A DNA stretch of 21,368 nucleotides, from the NCBI GenBank assembly GCA_025201705.1, contig MU617155.1, positions 1 through 21,368 on the forward strand, given 5' to 3'. A program made the translations under genes and the position numbers. Under the pieces are notes generated by a model. The model was given only the letters and a program-made list of their open reading frames with translations. It was not told where the DNA came from and made no database searches. Position 1 is the first letter of the stretch. Every line of letters begins with the position of its first letter. This document shows positions 1 through 9,800 of the stretch, piece after piece. This DNA is from Dissophora ornata (taxonomy: Eukaryota; Mortierellomycota; Mortierellomycetes; Mortierellales; Mortierellaceae).

Positions 1-637
1 AACGGAAAGTGGGGGCATCGCCTAGGATGACCATTGCGTCCGTGTAGGTCTCACCGAGAACCACCTGAACGAGACCAGCACAGACTCTGATCCTCAAAAA
101 GTCAACACCATCATCCCTCACAAGAACCTGCTACGCCTTCATCAAAGGACTCGTCCCTTGTGTACCAGGACGTTTTCTAGGACTATGAGCAATCACCGCC
201 ACAACGGCGGTGCCAGAGTCATGGCTTACTTGATAACAGTGAACGCAATATGGTAGCTGCAGCTTCGGCCACCCTCTCGCTCGAATATGGCCATGGCTTA
301 TTTCAAGGAGTCAACAAGAACCACAATGAAGGCGCAAAAACAACAAAAACTCCTTGGACTCATCAACCAACGAGTGCGCAATCGATGAACAATGACTTCC
401 CGTGATCGATGTCCGACGCGACTCGGGCTTTGAAATGCTGCTGTGAATATTGCATAGTGATCAACTAATGGACACTTTATTGCGGATGTTACTATGAGAG
501 AGATATCTAATAAAGGCTTGCTCTTGGTCTGTCCCCTTGTCATGGAGACAAGAGGAACTGTGCAGAGTACACCACGGGCAGGTGGCAAGCCATCGAACTC
601 CAATACTGGGTGGACAGCCGCTTCACTCAAAGTGGAA

Positions 638-687
638 CTGTCGCTTGAACATGACAACAATCCTGTCGCTTGAACATGACAACAATC
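638..687. repeat. Perfect 25-bp tandem duplication (2 copies)
   Basis: Bases 638-662 are repeated exactly at 663-687; each copy begins CTGTCGCTTGAACATGAC. No third copy is present, and the flanks differ immediately. Two identical copies suggest a recent slippage or repair duplication. It lies in DNA without a recognisable gene. Confidence 0.95.
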
Positions 688-1907
688 CGTATATCAAATC
701 GCATCAAAAGACAAAGACATCGCGTTGGCAAGGGGGCTTCTGGCTGGTTCGCTTGGTATAAGAAAGGTCATTGGGAGAAACTGGTTGCTGGATTTTGAAA
801 AGAGAACAAGAGCTGAAAGAAAAGAATAACCTAAACTACTGCCCTAAAGATGACCAAAGGGAGGGTCCTGGCCGGCCCATCCCAACACTGCAGTCGCACA
901 GAGTCTGCAGACGCCCGAGGAAACCAACGCGCAATTGCAGAAGAGTTTGGACTGGTCATCCCGGGTGAAAGAGACGTTCCACCCTACGTGTGGGGGTCGG
1001 AGAGCAACAAAAAATACTAGCGGTAAAAAGGAGGGTATAATCTAGTACTACAAAGGGCCGCCAACGAAGTGGGAGCGGTCCAGGCTCTGAACACTACTTA
1101 CCAACTGAAGCACCAGAGGGCTCAGACGAGCATGACAAGTTGAGGCAAAGAACAAACCGATTTCAACCGTGCACCAGAATAAAGGAACCAGGAACCAGGC
1201 TGGACTACCATCGGACTCAATGCCAGAGGCGAACCCAACTATCTGCAAGAGGAGCTTATATGCAGATACCGCAACAACGAAATAGAGTCGCAAAGGCCGG
1301 TGTGGAGCGAACAAACAATAGTGGTTCAATAGCCCCAGAGGCTGCGCACAGCCTCAACGTAAGCATCCACCATATCAGAACAAACAAAAGTCTCGGCGCA
1401 GGTATAACAGAAACAGAGACTACTGCCAGGCAGTATCATCACTAAGAAAACAGAACCAGGCAAAGAGCAAGCTCCCGCCGCCTGTACGGCTCGGCGCACA
1501 CACAGGCCCCATAGAAAGAACGAAAAAGAAACCCTTGCCAACAAACGACAGCCTTGCAATGAAGGGAAACATACTTCATGAAGTTTGGGCTGGCTTACCT
1601 TGTTCAACACAAGTGATCACTTGCGGGGTTGAGTAGGACTCCTCCTAATTAGATTGCAATGAGCATGAAGAAAAGAAGACGAGGAAACGAGGAGCATTGT
1701 TAGAGGCAATTGAGAGACGGAATCGAGGTATGAGAGTCTATGAGCAGGGCAGAGTGTGCGTGGGAACGGTGGAGAATAGGCACCAACCTTTGGCATGGGT
1801 GCGTGCGAGGTCGGTTACTTGCCTTTCGCAGGGTTGCATGTACGTGAACGCCACCAATTCGTTGTCAATGATGCGGGTCACTATGATTTAATTAAAAGGT
1901 GCAGGCA

Positions 1908-1935
1908 ACTGCCTTCAGTGCGACTGAAGGGCAGT
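1908..1935. repeat. Short inverted repeat / hairpin
   Basis: The arm CTTCAGT pairs with ACTGAAG across a three-base GCG loop. The pairing continues outward as ACTGC with GCAGT after one bulged base, giving about 12 paired bases. The motif ACTGAAGG also recurs once nearby, around 2056. No promoter, T-run or gene context assigns it a role. Confidence 0.7.
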
Positions 1936-3296
1936 GAACATGGCGACATTCAGCAGCAATGGCGTTCAGCATGACAAAAGCATTTCTTGGCGATGCTTCT
2001 CATGTGAGCTGGATGCTTTGCGTTCACATTTCCTTGTCGTAGAATGCGACTCCACTGAAGGTTTAAACATGTTCGAGAAATGACCAAGAGAAATCGCCCA
2101 GATATTTTTTAAGTCTTTATGATAAAGAGCAAGTGTGGCAGTACATGGACGATTCATAGACAAATGAGTTATCGGTTTTATTCACGTTAACCATGACGCC
2201 CTTCTCAACATCCGCTTGGTTGTCGTTTTCTCTATTCGGCCCCTTTGTTGCAAGGAACCATACAAATCTTTTGATCATATGGGACGTATCTCCCATGTTC
2301 TTGTCTTTGGCGATCCTCATCCTGGTCTCCAGTTCATTTGGATTGTCTGTAAAGCTATTTTCTACACTCTCGCCGCCTGGAGTGCCTGGTACTCATTAAC
2401 GCTACCACGCATATAGGACCGCTGTGCAAAAGTCGCCGAGCTGTTGGAGATCCTGCTTGGGACAAGGTTGAACGCCCCCACATAATGCTAGAGGGTGTAT
2501 TGAGGGCAGGTCCGATCCGCGGACAGGCCTTGCACCCCCTTCAGTACAGCAATTAGCCCCACACACACACGCACAACTAAAGGGGCTTCCTGCACTACCA
2601 ACAGGGTTTGTATAAAAAGTAGGCAACTGATGGTGGCATACGTACCTTTGCAGAAAAGGCAAATCTCGAGTATGGAGGGAGTGTAATAGTAAGAGAGTAA
2701 CAGAGGGAGTCAGTGGTGGAGGCAAGGATCTGGGGAATAGGCAGGAACGAATGCCTTCTATTGTACAAAAGAGAGGAGGGGTATTTGATGTGTAGTCTAC
2801 AAGGAGGGAAGGGTGAGGTGACTATGAACCAGCGTTGCAGAGGCGCGGTGAATGGAGGGGTGGTTAATAGAGACGCGGCGGATATGCAGTGGGGCGACTG
2901 ACTTATGAAACAGAGTGGATGGCGCGTGTAGAAGAAAGCGTGGAAGATGAGCAGGATGCATTGACACATTTTGGTGAACAGCAGCCACCTGCGCGCTGTA
3001 TGAGGCCATGTGTGAGTCAGTCTATGACCCTTGGAATTGTGCGGGCTTGCCCATTGTTGATCGAACCCGAGGGCAGCAACAATTTGAGAGAGCATAGGCC
3101 TGCAGTGAGGATCTATTGCTGACACATGCACAAACATTTGTCTGCTGCGTTTTGTGACACTTTGGGTTAGTCTCGGGAACTCTTTTGTTTTTTCTTGCAT
3201 CGGGCGTGTCAGTACGGGTTTATGTTGAACCTTGATGATGCCACACCGTCATTGTCACACGCCCTTGAATTGGCCTTTTCCATTTGACGGTTACCG

Positions 3297-3347
3297 ACGA
3301 GGAGGATGGCCGGCGGAGGAGAGGAGGAGGGTGGCCGGCGGGGAGCC
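3297..3347. repeat. GA/G-rich imperfect direct repeat
   Basis: A purine-rich block contains two copies of GG(A/G)TGGCCGGCGG separated by a GGA-rich linker. It sits about 550 bp upstream of the F-box gene. It could be simple-sequence slippage or an upstream promoter element; nothing in the sequence decides. Confidence 0.7.
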
Positions 3348-3869
3348 CCAATGGTCAAGGTGGGGTCAAACATGTAGTAATACCGTCAAACATGAAGTAC
3401 CAAGCCATGTACAAATGCGACACCTAGCAACGGGGGGAAAAAAATAATTTGAAACGCGTCCAATCCATTCCCATGTACTCTGGTGTAGAATGCCGCATCG
3501 TCAACACCAAGGTCTCTGGGAGCAACCTCTCCCCGCTCTCGTCGGTGAACCTGCTGCTCTCTTCTTTCTCTTTCACATACACTGCCCACAACTGCGAAGC
3601 AAAGATCGTGTTGCTGCGCTGAAAAAGACCTCAAAAAACTCTGTTCATTTATTTCAGCCTCAGGCTTATCCCTTGTTGTAAAACTGTTTTTCCGCAATTA
3701 CCATCCGGGCTTTCGTCTTGGCAGCGCGCACTGCACACACACGCACACGCTCATTTTTTTTTTTTGTTTGTTTACTCGGCTTCCCACTCGCTCCCCCCCG
3801 TTTGTGACAACAATGCGCAATGATATAGCGTAGCTCTCCGATATCAACACAAAACCTACCACTTTTTAC

Positions 3870-3881
3870 TACAGTACTGTA
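3870..3881. promoter_or_regulatory. 12-bp perfect palindrome beside the start codon
   Basis: TACAGTACTGTA is self-complementary over all 12 bases and lies 17 bp before the ATG of the F-box gene, inside its probable 5' leader. It could bind a dimeric regulator or be fortuitous. I do not recognise it as a known site. Confidence 0.3.
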
Positions 3882-3898
3882 CATGAACAGTCATCACT

Positions 3899-6790
3899 AT
3901 GTCGTCTTTCATCACTCCCCCTCCTCCACCTTCCTTCTTTCTTCAACAACAACAACAACAGCAGCTTCATCTCCGCCTCCACCAGCAACATCAGCAGGAA
4001 CAGGGCGCGCATTCTCAACATCCGTACCACCACCCCCATAACTACCCCCATCTTCACGACCAAGAGGATCAACAGGATCTCGGTCAATATATCCCAACGG
4101 CCCTCATGCTTCTGGACATCACCACCCTAGAGGGCTTGATCCTTTACACCTTGTACCTCCTACATCGGCTGCGCTTCTTTCGATGGCGCGACACAAGGAG
4201 GATCGCCGCGCTCTTTCAAAAGACACTCACCCTCGCTGCCGCACCTCCACCATCGGCACTTGCACAAGCCTCGCTGCGAGGAGCAGAAGAAAACGACAAT
4301 CTAGCCAAGACAACTACAACTGATATGCAACCCCGTCTCGAGAATGAACCCCCAGAGAACAACACCGTCGTCGAAAGGAAAGACCAAGAAGACCAAGAAA
4401 ACGAAAAGGATAACCGCGCATATGAAGGTGCTACTCTTACTTTGTCAACCACCTCGATCAACGATCGCCTCCCACCCGAAATCCTACTCCTCGTCTTTGA
4501 GCAACTCTCCTATCTGAGATCCAAAAAATCCTTGATCGGATGTATGCTCGTCTGCCGATCTTGGTGCGACTTGCTCGGCCCCAAAGTCTGGAAATCCCCC
4601 CGAGTCCTCTGGTCCCAGCACTGGTCACGGTTCTACCCCATTTCGGTCAGATCTGGTGCTCGTGAGGAAGTGGAAGATGACGAGGATCTAGATAACTTGA
4701 ATCCCGACTTCCTGCCTGCAGAGATGCAACAGGAACTATTATCACGGAGAGACAAAGAAGTACTTGCTTGTAGGCAGATTCATCGGCTAGATCGTCAGGA
4801 GTTGAAAGCGTGGTTAGAATGGAAGAACGGGAAAAAGAATCGGCGGCATAAAAGAAAGGGGGATGAAAGTCCAATGAGGAGACCGAGCGCTGTGAGACGG
4901 ATCTTGTTACCGGCGAGCGACGACAATGGTAGTGAAGATGAGGATACAGAGGATGGTGCGGGGCTGGATGAGGGGGAGGGGGACGGAGAGAATGGCAATG
5001 ATTCGGAGGACGAAAGATACAATGATGACATGGCTGAACTCCAGGGACAAGAGTCCGATTCCGAAATAGAATCCGAATACGAAGATGCCTCTGACGACGA
5101 GACCCCGTTGATGAAGCTGATCTCTGGATTCGACTACCTTCAATCGCTTGTAAGCGGTCCTCGCGCTATGGTTGAGCAGTCTTCTCCCTCTGCGACCAGC
5201 GAGTTCTCTGTGGCGAGAGCCATGACCCGCATCCGACGCCAGGCGTCTGCGAGAAGAGCACGCCGTCGACTTGCAGAGATGCGACCATTGGATGGACTTC
5301 CTAGATCACTTCCCTTGCAGTCTTGTGGACGATGGATTCAAGTAATCAACTTGCAGCAAGAAACTTCATTCCCGCAAAAGATTAATCCACAGTCGCTGAT
5401 ACACCACGCACCCACAGCAGTTGAGGCGATGTTACCCGGGGCTGCAGCTGGTTTAATTGGAGCACCACCACCACCTCGAGATCAACGACGTCTATCGCTA
5501 GGATTGCCTCTCCAGCTCCAGCGTCAACACTTGCATCTCCAACAACAACGGCACCAAGATCGTCAGCAGAATAACAATCCTCCTCAAGGATTCTTGGCCT
5601 CAATCTTTGGAGCTTTCACAAACCGTCCTCAGCAACAGCAAGGACGCGGTGGGATGGGACGTATAGCTAATGCGGATGAAGCGGGGTTTGAAATTCTGGA
5701 CACTGGTCGTTTGAGATCCAGAAGATCCTTTGTCACCGACAAGACGCTTCGGACAATTCTAGAGCAGTGTCCTGGGTTGTGTCGGTTGACGATCTCGGAG
5801 TGCTACGGAATTACAGATGCAGGGTTGCTGCTGATCAAGGACGCAGAGTGTGTCAAGAGAGGGACGCTCGTGTCGTTGCATATGGCAGGATGCTACCAGA
5901 TCACAGATCAGGGACTGCTGAACCTCGTTGGCAACATTGACAGTGGCAATGACGATATCAGCAGCGTTGAGAAGCACAGCCAATTACTGCCCCGCTTTGA
6001 GTCGCTGGACCTGGCGGGTTGCTATCAAATCTCCGACCAAGGCCTTATCCCGCTTCTGAAACAATGTGGTCCTCGATTGTCGCAGCTGCGCATCTCGGAC
6101 TGCGAGAGCGTCTCGTGCAACTCGATTGTCACGACATTAGCGCAGCACTGTCCTTACATCCACTGGCTGGACCTGGCTCGATCAGGCACGGGACTGACGG
6201 AATCTTGTTTGATACGCCTGGCTGAGAGGTGCGTCAACCTGGAGCGGCTCAACCTGGCAAGACCACAACCACAAGAGCCGCGATCTCAGCATGAAGAAGC
6301 CGGTCATGGTGCGAACGCTACTGCCCAGGACATGGAAGAAGAGCAACAGCAGCAGCCACAACTAACAGGCGAAGCACAAGATACGAGCGAGGACAGCGAC
6401 AAGCCAAAGGAGGAGGAAGAGGAAGATGAACCGATCTCGGACCGGTCCATTGCGGTCCTCTGTGAATCTTGCCCAAAGCTGCAACTCCTGGACCTCTCTT
6501 ACATCCACACCATCACCAACTCTGCGATCGAGTCCCTGTCAGAGACTGCAAAGTCGCTCGTCTGTCTGACCATTATCGGATGCCCTGGGATCACAACTCG
6601 GTCTCTGACATACCTTGCCAGACTCAGGAACATGAGTGGCAAGCTTGGTTGTATCACCATGGGTGATGCGCTGGGCATCTCGGAAAAGGATATCGAGCAG
6701 ATCATGAAAGGCACACTCAGCGGATGGCAAAAGAGTCTTGCGGACGAGGCCAATCTGGGTGACATCCTTGGCCACGGCTGGGACGAGTAG
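3899..6790 (+). CDS. F-box and leucine-rich-repeat protein
   Basis: This is an uninterrupted 963-residue frame, expected to be the substrate receptor of an SCF ubiquitin ligase. The F-box is at about 188-235 (opening NDRLPPEILLLVFEQLS, then LVCRSWCDLLGPKVWKSP) and should bind Skp1. From about 611 to the end run nine or ten cysteine-containing repeats of the AMN1/FBXL type, such as LDLAGCYQISDQGL. The N-terminus has a seven-Gln run (16-22), then His/Gln-rich sequence and a hydrophobic stretch at about 64-97. Residues about 340-400 are strongly acidic. A 57-residue Gln/Glu-rich insert (788-844) splits one repeat. The first ATG is used because no in-frame coding sequence precedes it. No intron is needed. 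Orthology to Grr1, Pof2 or Dia2 is not established; I see no TPR motifs at the N-terminus, which argues against Dia2/Pof3. Confidence 0.88.
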   Translation: MSSFITPPPPPSFFLQQQQQQQLHLRLHQQHQQEQGAHSQHPYHHPHNYPHLHDQEDQQDLGQYIPTALMLLDITTLEGLILYTLYLLHRLRFFRWRDTRRIAALFQKTLTLAAAPPPSALAQASLRGAEENDNLAKTTTTDMQPRLENEPPENNTVVERKDQEDQENEKDNRAYEGATLTLSTTSINDRLPPEILLLVFEQLSYLRSKKSLIGCMLVCRSWCDLLGPKVWKSPRVLWSQHWSRFYPISVRSGAREEVEDDEDLDNLNPDFLPAEMQQELLSRRDKEVLACRQIHRLDRQELKAWLEWKNGKKNRRHKRKGDESPMRRPSAVRRILLPASDDNGSEDEDTEDGAGLDEGEGDGENGNDSEDERYNDDMAELQGQESDSEIESEYEDASDDETPLMKLISGFDYLQSLVSGPRAMVEQSSPSATSEFSVARAMTRIRRQASARRARRRLAEMRPLDGLPRSLPLQSCGRWIQVINLQQETSFPQKINPQSLIHHAPTAVEAMLPGAAAGLIGAPPPPRDQRRLSLGLPLQLQRQHLHLQQQRHQDRQQNNNPPQGFLASIFGAFTNRPQQQQGRGGMGRIANADEAGFEILDTGRLRSRRSFVTDKTLRTILEQCPGLCRLTISECYGITDAGLLLIKDAECVKRGTLVSLHMAGCYQITDQGLLNLVGNIDSGNDDISSVEKHSQLLPRFESLDLAGCYQISDQGLIPLLKQCGPRLSQLRISDCESVSCNSIVTTLAQHCPYIHWLDLARSGTGLTESCLIRLAERCVNLERLNLARPQPQEPRSQHEEAGHGANATAQDMEEEQQQQPQLTGEAQDTSEDSDKPKEEEEEDEPISDRSIAVLCESCPKLQLLDLSYIHTITNSAIESLSETAKSLVCLTIIGCPGITTRSLTYLARLRNMSGKLGCITMGDALGISEKDIEQIMKGTLSGWQKSLADEANLGDILGHGWDE

Positions 6791-6796
6791 CAAGCC

Positions 6797-6817
6797 ATAC
6801 ACCATACACCATGCACC
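6797..6817 (+). repeat. Three 7-bp tandem repeats in the 3' UTR
   Basis: Two copies of ATACACC and one ATGCACC follow directly one after another, six bases after the F-box gene stop codon. This is likely slippage in untranslated sequence. Confidence 0.75.
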
Positions 6818-6825
6818 CTGTACAT

Positions 6826-6880
6826 ATAACCTGTAAATAATATTAAACGGTTTACTTGCCAATATATTATAATGATTTAA
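6826..6880. terminator. Shared AT-rich 3' end region of two convergent genes
   Basis: Only 90 bp separate the stop codons of the F-box gene (+) and TOF1 (-). The interval is AT-rich, with AAATAATATTAAA on the plus strand and ATTATAATATATT on the minus strand, both plausible poly(A)-positioning elements. The two transcripts very probably overlap at their 3' ends. Exact cleavage sites cannot be read from sequence. Confidence 0.5.
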
Positions 6881-9800
6881 TTAATATAAACCTTCAAACG
6901 CAAGCTTCTTCCTAGCAGGAGGATCGTTCGAACCCTGGCTGCCACCGTGGTCACTCTGGCCCATCTCCTCGTCATCAGAGTCTTCCAAGATGATCCTCCT
7001 CTTGCTGCCCGTCTGTGCTGCCAACCGCTGCGTCAATGACAGAGGCTGTGTCGCCTGGTCGGCATCATCCTCGTCGCCACCGTCATTCTCACTCTTATCA
7101 CCGTCGCTTTCATCGCTGTCCAACTGGATCATCCTGCGTTGGCTTGTGTACTGCTGGCGAGGGATAGCTTGCGAGATCTTTGCCCTCTCTCTTGCATCGT
7201 CATTGTCGCTGTCCACATCGCTCAGAGTCCTGGGTGCCCGCCGCCTCTCGTCGTCATCATCGCCATCTTCATCGTCGCCCCGCAAGCTCTCATCATCACT
7301 CTCCACAAGACCCACGCCCCTCAACGGCACCGGCGGCGGTCTATTTTCCTGATCCACATCCTCCGACTGATCGCTGTCCGTAAGAGTACCGGGTGCTGTC
7401 GACTTTGCATCTGATTTTCCAAACTTCTTCACCAGCATGTCCTTTTGCTTCTGACTCTTGCTCTTCGCGTTCTCAGCCTCCATCCTCCGATGCCTCTCCT
7501 CAGCCTGTGCGAAATCGATCCTGGTCTTCTCTCTCAACCTCTTCTCCGCATCAAAATACGCATCATCTTCCTCCTCAGAATCGACAATGTACTCTGCTGA
7601 ATGGTACACGGCCACTTCTTTAATGGATTCCTGCCGTTGCCCGGTGCGTTTGCTTCCGGTGCCACTGGGCTTCTTGGTCTTGTTGATCTTTGTGATCAAT
7701 GCAGAATAGTCGTAGTGCTCAAAGCTGGCGTCGCTTTGGAGAATTGCTTCGACCATGTCATGATATTCCGCGATCGTGTCGGTCGGTAGATCCTTCGGGA
7801 TTATGTACTGTATGCCACTGTCCACTACACCACGGTGGATTTGAAGAGAAGGAAAAGTGTGGGAAAACGAGGTGAATATATGGTGTGGGTGCCACACACA
7901 CTATCTGTTATCAACGAAAGCCTTTACGTACCATCTTCCTTCACGAACTTGAGCAGTTTGAGCAAGAGACGGAAGCGAGGCAAGACTTTGAACGAGTGTT
8001 CCATGGCAGGGTTCTCTGCCTTGATCACTAAAGCGCGATGGTTAAAAGTGCAAAGAATGGGCGTAAGAGACATGTAACATAAAAGTCAAATAATTGACCT
8101 CCACAACAGACAACGACACTTACAGATATCTTCAACATTCTCAACAGAGTACATCAGATCAGGGTTCTCCGCCAGTTCGCTCTCGGTGCGAAGTGTCATC
8201 AAGTGCCGCTTCTCCACGGCGCCTTTAAGAGTCTACAAAAATAAAAATAAAAAGCAAGAAAAGATCCCCCGCGAAGAGGAGATCGCGTCAGATAAAGTGC
8301 TTTTGGAATCTGGATACACAACAAAGCTGAAAGAAATGCCGACATACCTTAGCCGTCCATTCGACAAGGTCGGCATGGTCTTCATCAATAAGCGCCAAGA
8401 CTGCAATCTTGATTTGCTCCGACTCTGGTCGGTCCGGATCCACCTGCAGCTCTGTCGCCATCAACCTGAACGAAAAAAGAGAGAGTGGTGTGTCAAAAGG
8501 AATGTTTTGATGTTGCACGTCGCCCTTCCTATGCGATTCTGGTTTATATCTTACCTCTTTTCCTTCTTCTCCGAAAGGAGTTGCTCTCCCTTCTCTGCCT
8601 CATCTCTGCCGACGTTGATCTCCAGACAGGATCGACTCGTCCTTGGGAAGAACAGCTCGACGATCAAAAGCGGGTACTCTTGCATCTTTTTAAAGAACTG
8701 GTGCAAAAGGTACGAGATGAGTGGAACCAAATCCTTTTTTGTATCCTCTTTGTTGCTCTGCAGGATCCTGTGAAAGAGCTGCAGCGTCGAGAGTTTGTAA
8801 AACACCGCATTGTTTCTGCAGTTGACAGCGATCCTGTGAAAGAGCGAAGCTGCCCAGTGCATCTGAGTCTCATCCAGCTCCATAAAGTTCTCAAGGAAGG
8901 CGCAATAGGTGTGGACTACGCTCTCATTTGCGAACCTCTGTTTAAATCGTTACAACGATAGGCACATTAATTGACATCCAATGGAGAAAGAAAAAAAAAG
9001 AGGTGATAACATCATCTTCAAGACTCTGTAACTGCCACTTACGCGCTCAAACTCCTTGAACACAAACTTGTGATCCTTGCTGACATGTGTGCCATCATTC
9101 TCAGGTTGCCCTTCCTGATCTTCACCATCCTCTTGTTGGACATCATCCATGGGCTGTTCCTCCTGCTCTACAGCCTCATTCGAGTCCTCTCCCTCCCCTG
9201 GCTGCTGGTCTCCAGATTTCTTTGCCGCTAATGAACATGGTACAATAAAAGAATCAGTTAAGAAAGATCCATGGTGTTTCTTTGTCGCTCGGTGTGGCAA
9301 GCAACCATACCTTCGGCAGCCTTCTTGTCATCCTTGCGCTTCTTGACTTTAAGCCTTGTCTTGCGGATATACATATGGCTTTTAGAGTTGGAATAGCTCT
9401 CCAGAGTCTTGAGTAGGATATGGACCATTCTGACCACTGAATTTAGGTACCTAATGATATGGAATGATCGGTAAGTATGGATGATACATAGACAGAGAAA
9501 GCACCATGGACGATAGTAAAAGCTCGTACTTGTTCGACTGCGTGGTATAGGACTTAGCAAGCTCCAACAGCAACTCTAACGTAGTTTCTTCATAGTATAA
9601 ATTGTTCTGGACAATGTCTGATGCGTCCCGGTACTTCTCTTGAGGTGACTTAATCATGACGTAGAGTGTCATCAACTAGTAGAGAAAACTATGGTAGTTA
9701 GGGCCCTGAAAGCGTACGTGTCCTATTAGTTACATACAACCGATAGCTTACCATCTCTTGCAGACAATTCATCGCCTTGATTATGTCATTGTATAGCTAT

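Larger units (their letters stand above)
1..3898. other. Long intergenic region, no supportable gene
   Basis: No open frame here carries a family I recognise, and long frames on opposite strands overlap one another, as expected by chance. The longest is a 201-codon minus frame at 3200-2595; its protein is rich in Ser, Pro, His and Leu and reads like translated pyrimidine-rich spacer. Two minus-strand stretches look slightly more protein-like but have no start or convincing splice partner: about 130-1 and 2384-2117. The last few hundred bases before 3899 (CT-rich runs, a CA-repeat followed by a T-run at 3733-3766) are probably the promoter and 5' leader of the F-box gene. A lineage-specific or decayed gene cannot be excluded. 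Confidence 0.6.

Noticed and set aside
3050..3120. A GGGTTCGATC motif on the minus strand resembling a tRNA T-loop
   Set aside because: The flanking bases do not form a five-pair T stem, and no acceptor, D or anticodon arms can be folded around it.
2595..3200. A 201-codon minus-strand open frame
   Set aside because: The composition (Ser, Pro, His, Leu, Phe) matches translation of pyrimidine-rich spacer; it overlaps several other open frames on both strands and shows no domain or signal I recognise.
3454..3459. ACGCGT upstream of the F-box gene, and another at 16573-16578
   Set aside because: Isolated single copies at the frequency expected by chance, far from start codons.
8186..8961. Overlapping plus-strand open frames of 195 and 158 codons
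   Set aside because: They run antisense through TOF1 exons and introns in this interval, have no recognisable motif, and the minus strand carries well-conserved Tof1 sequence here.
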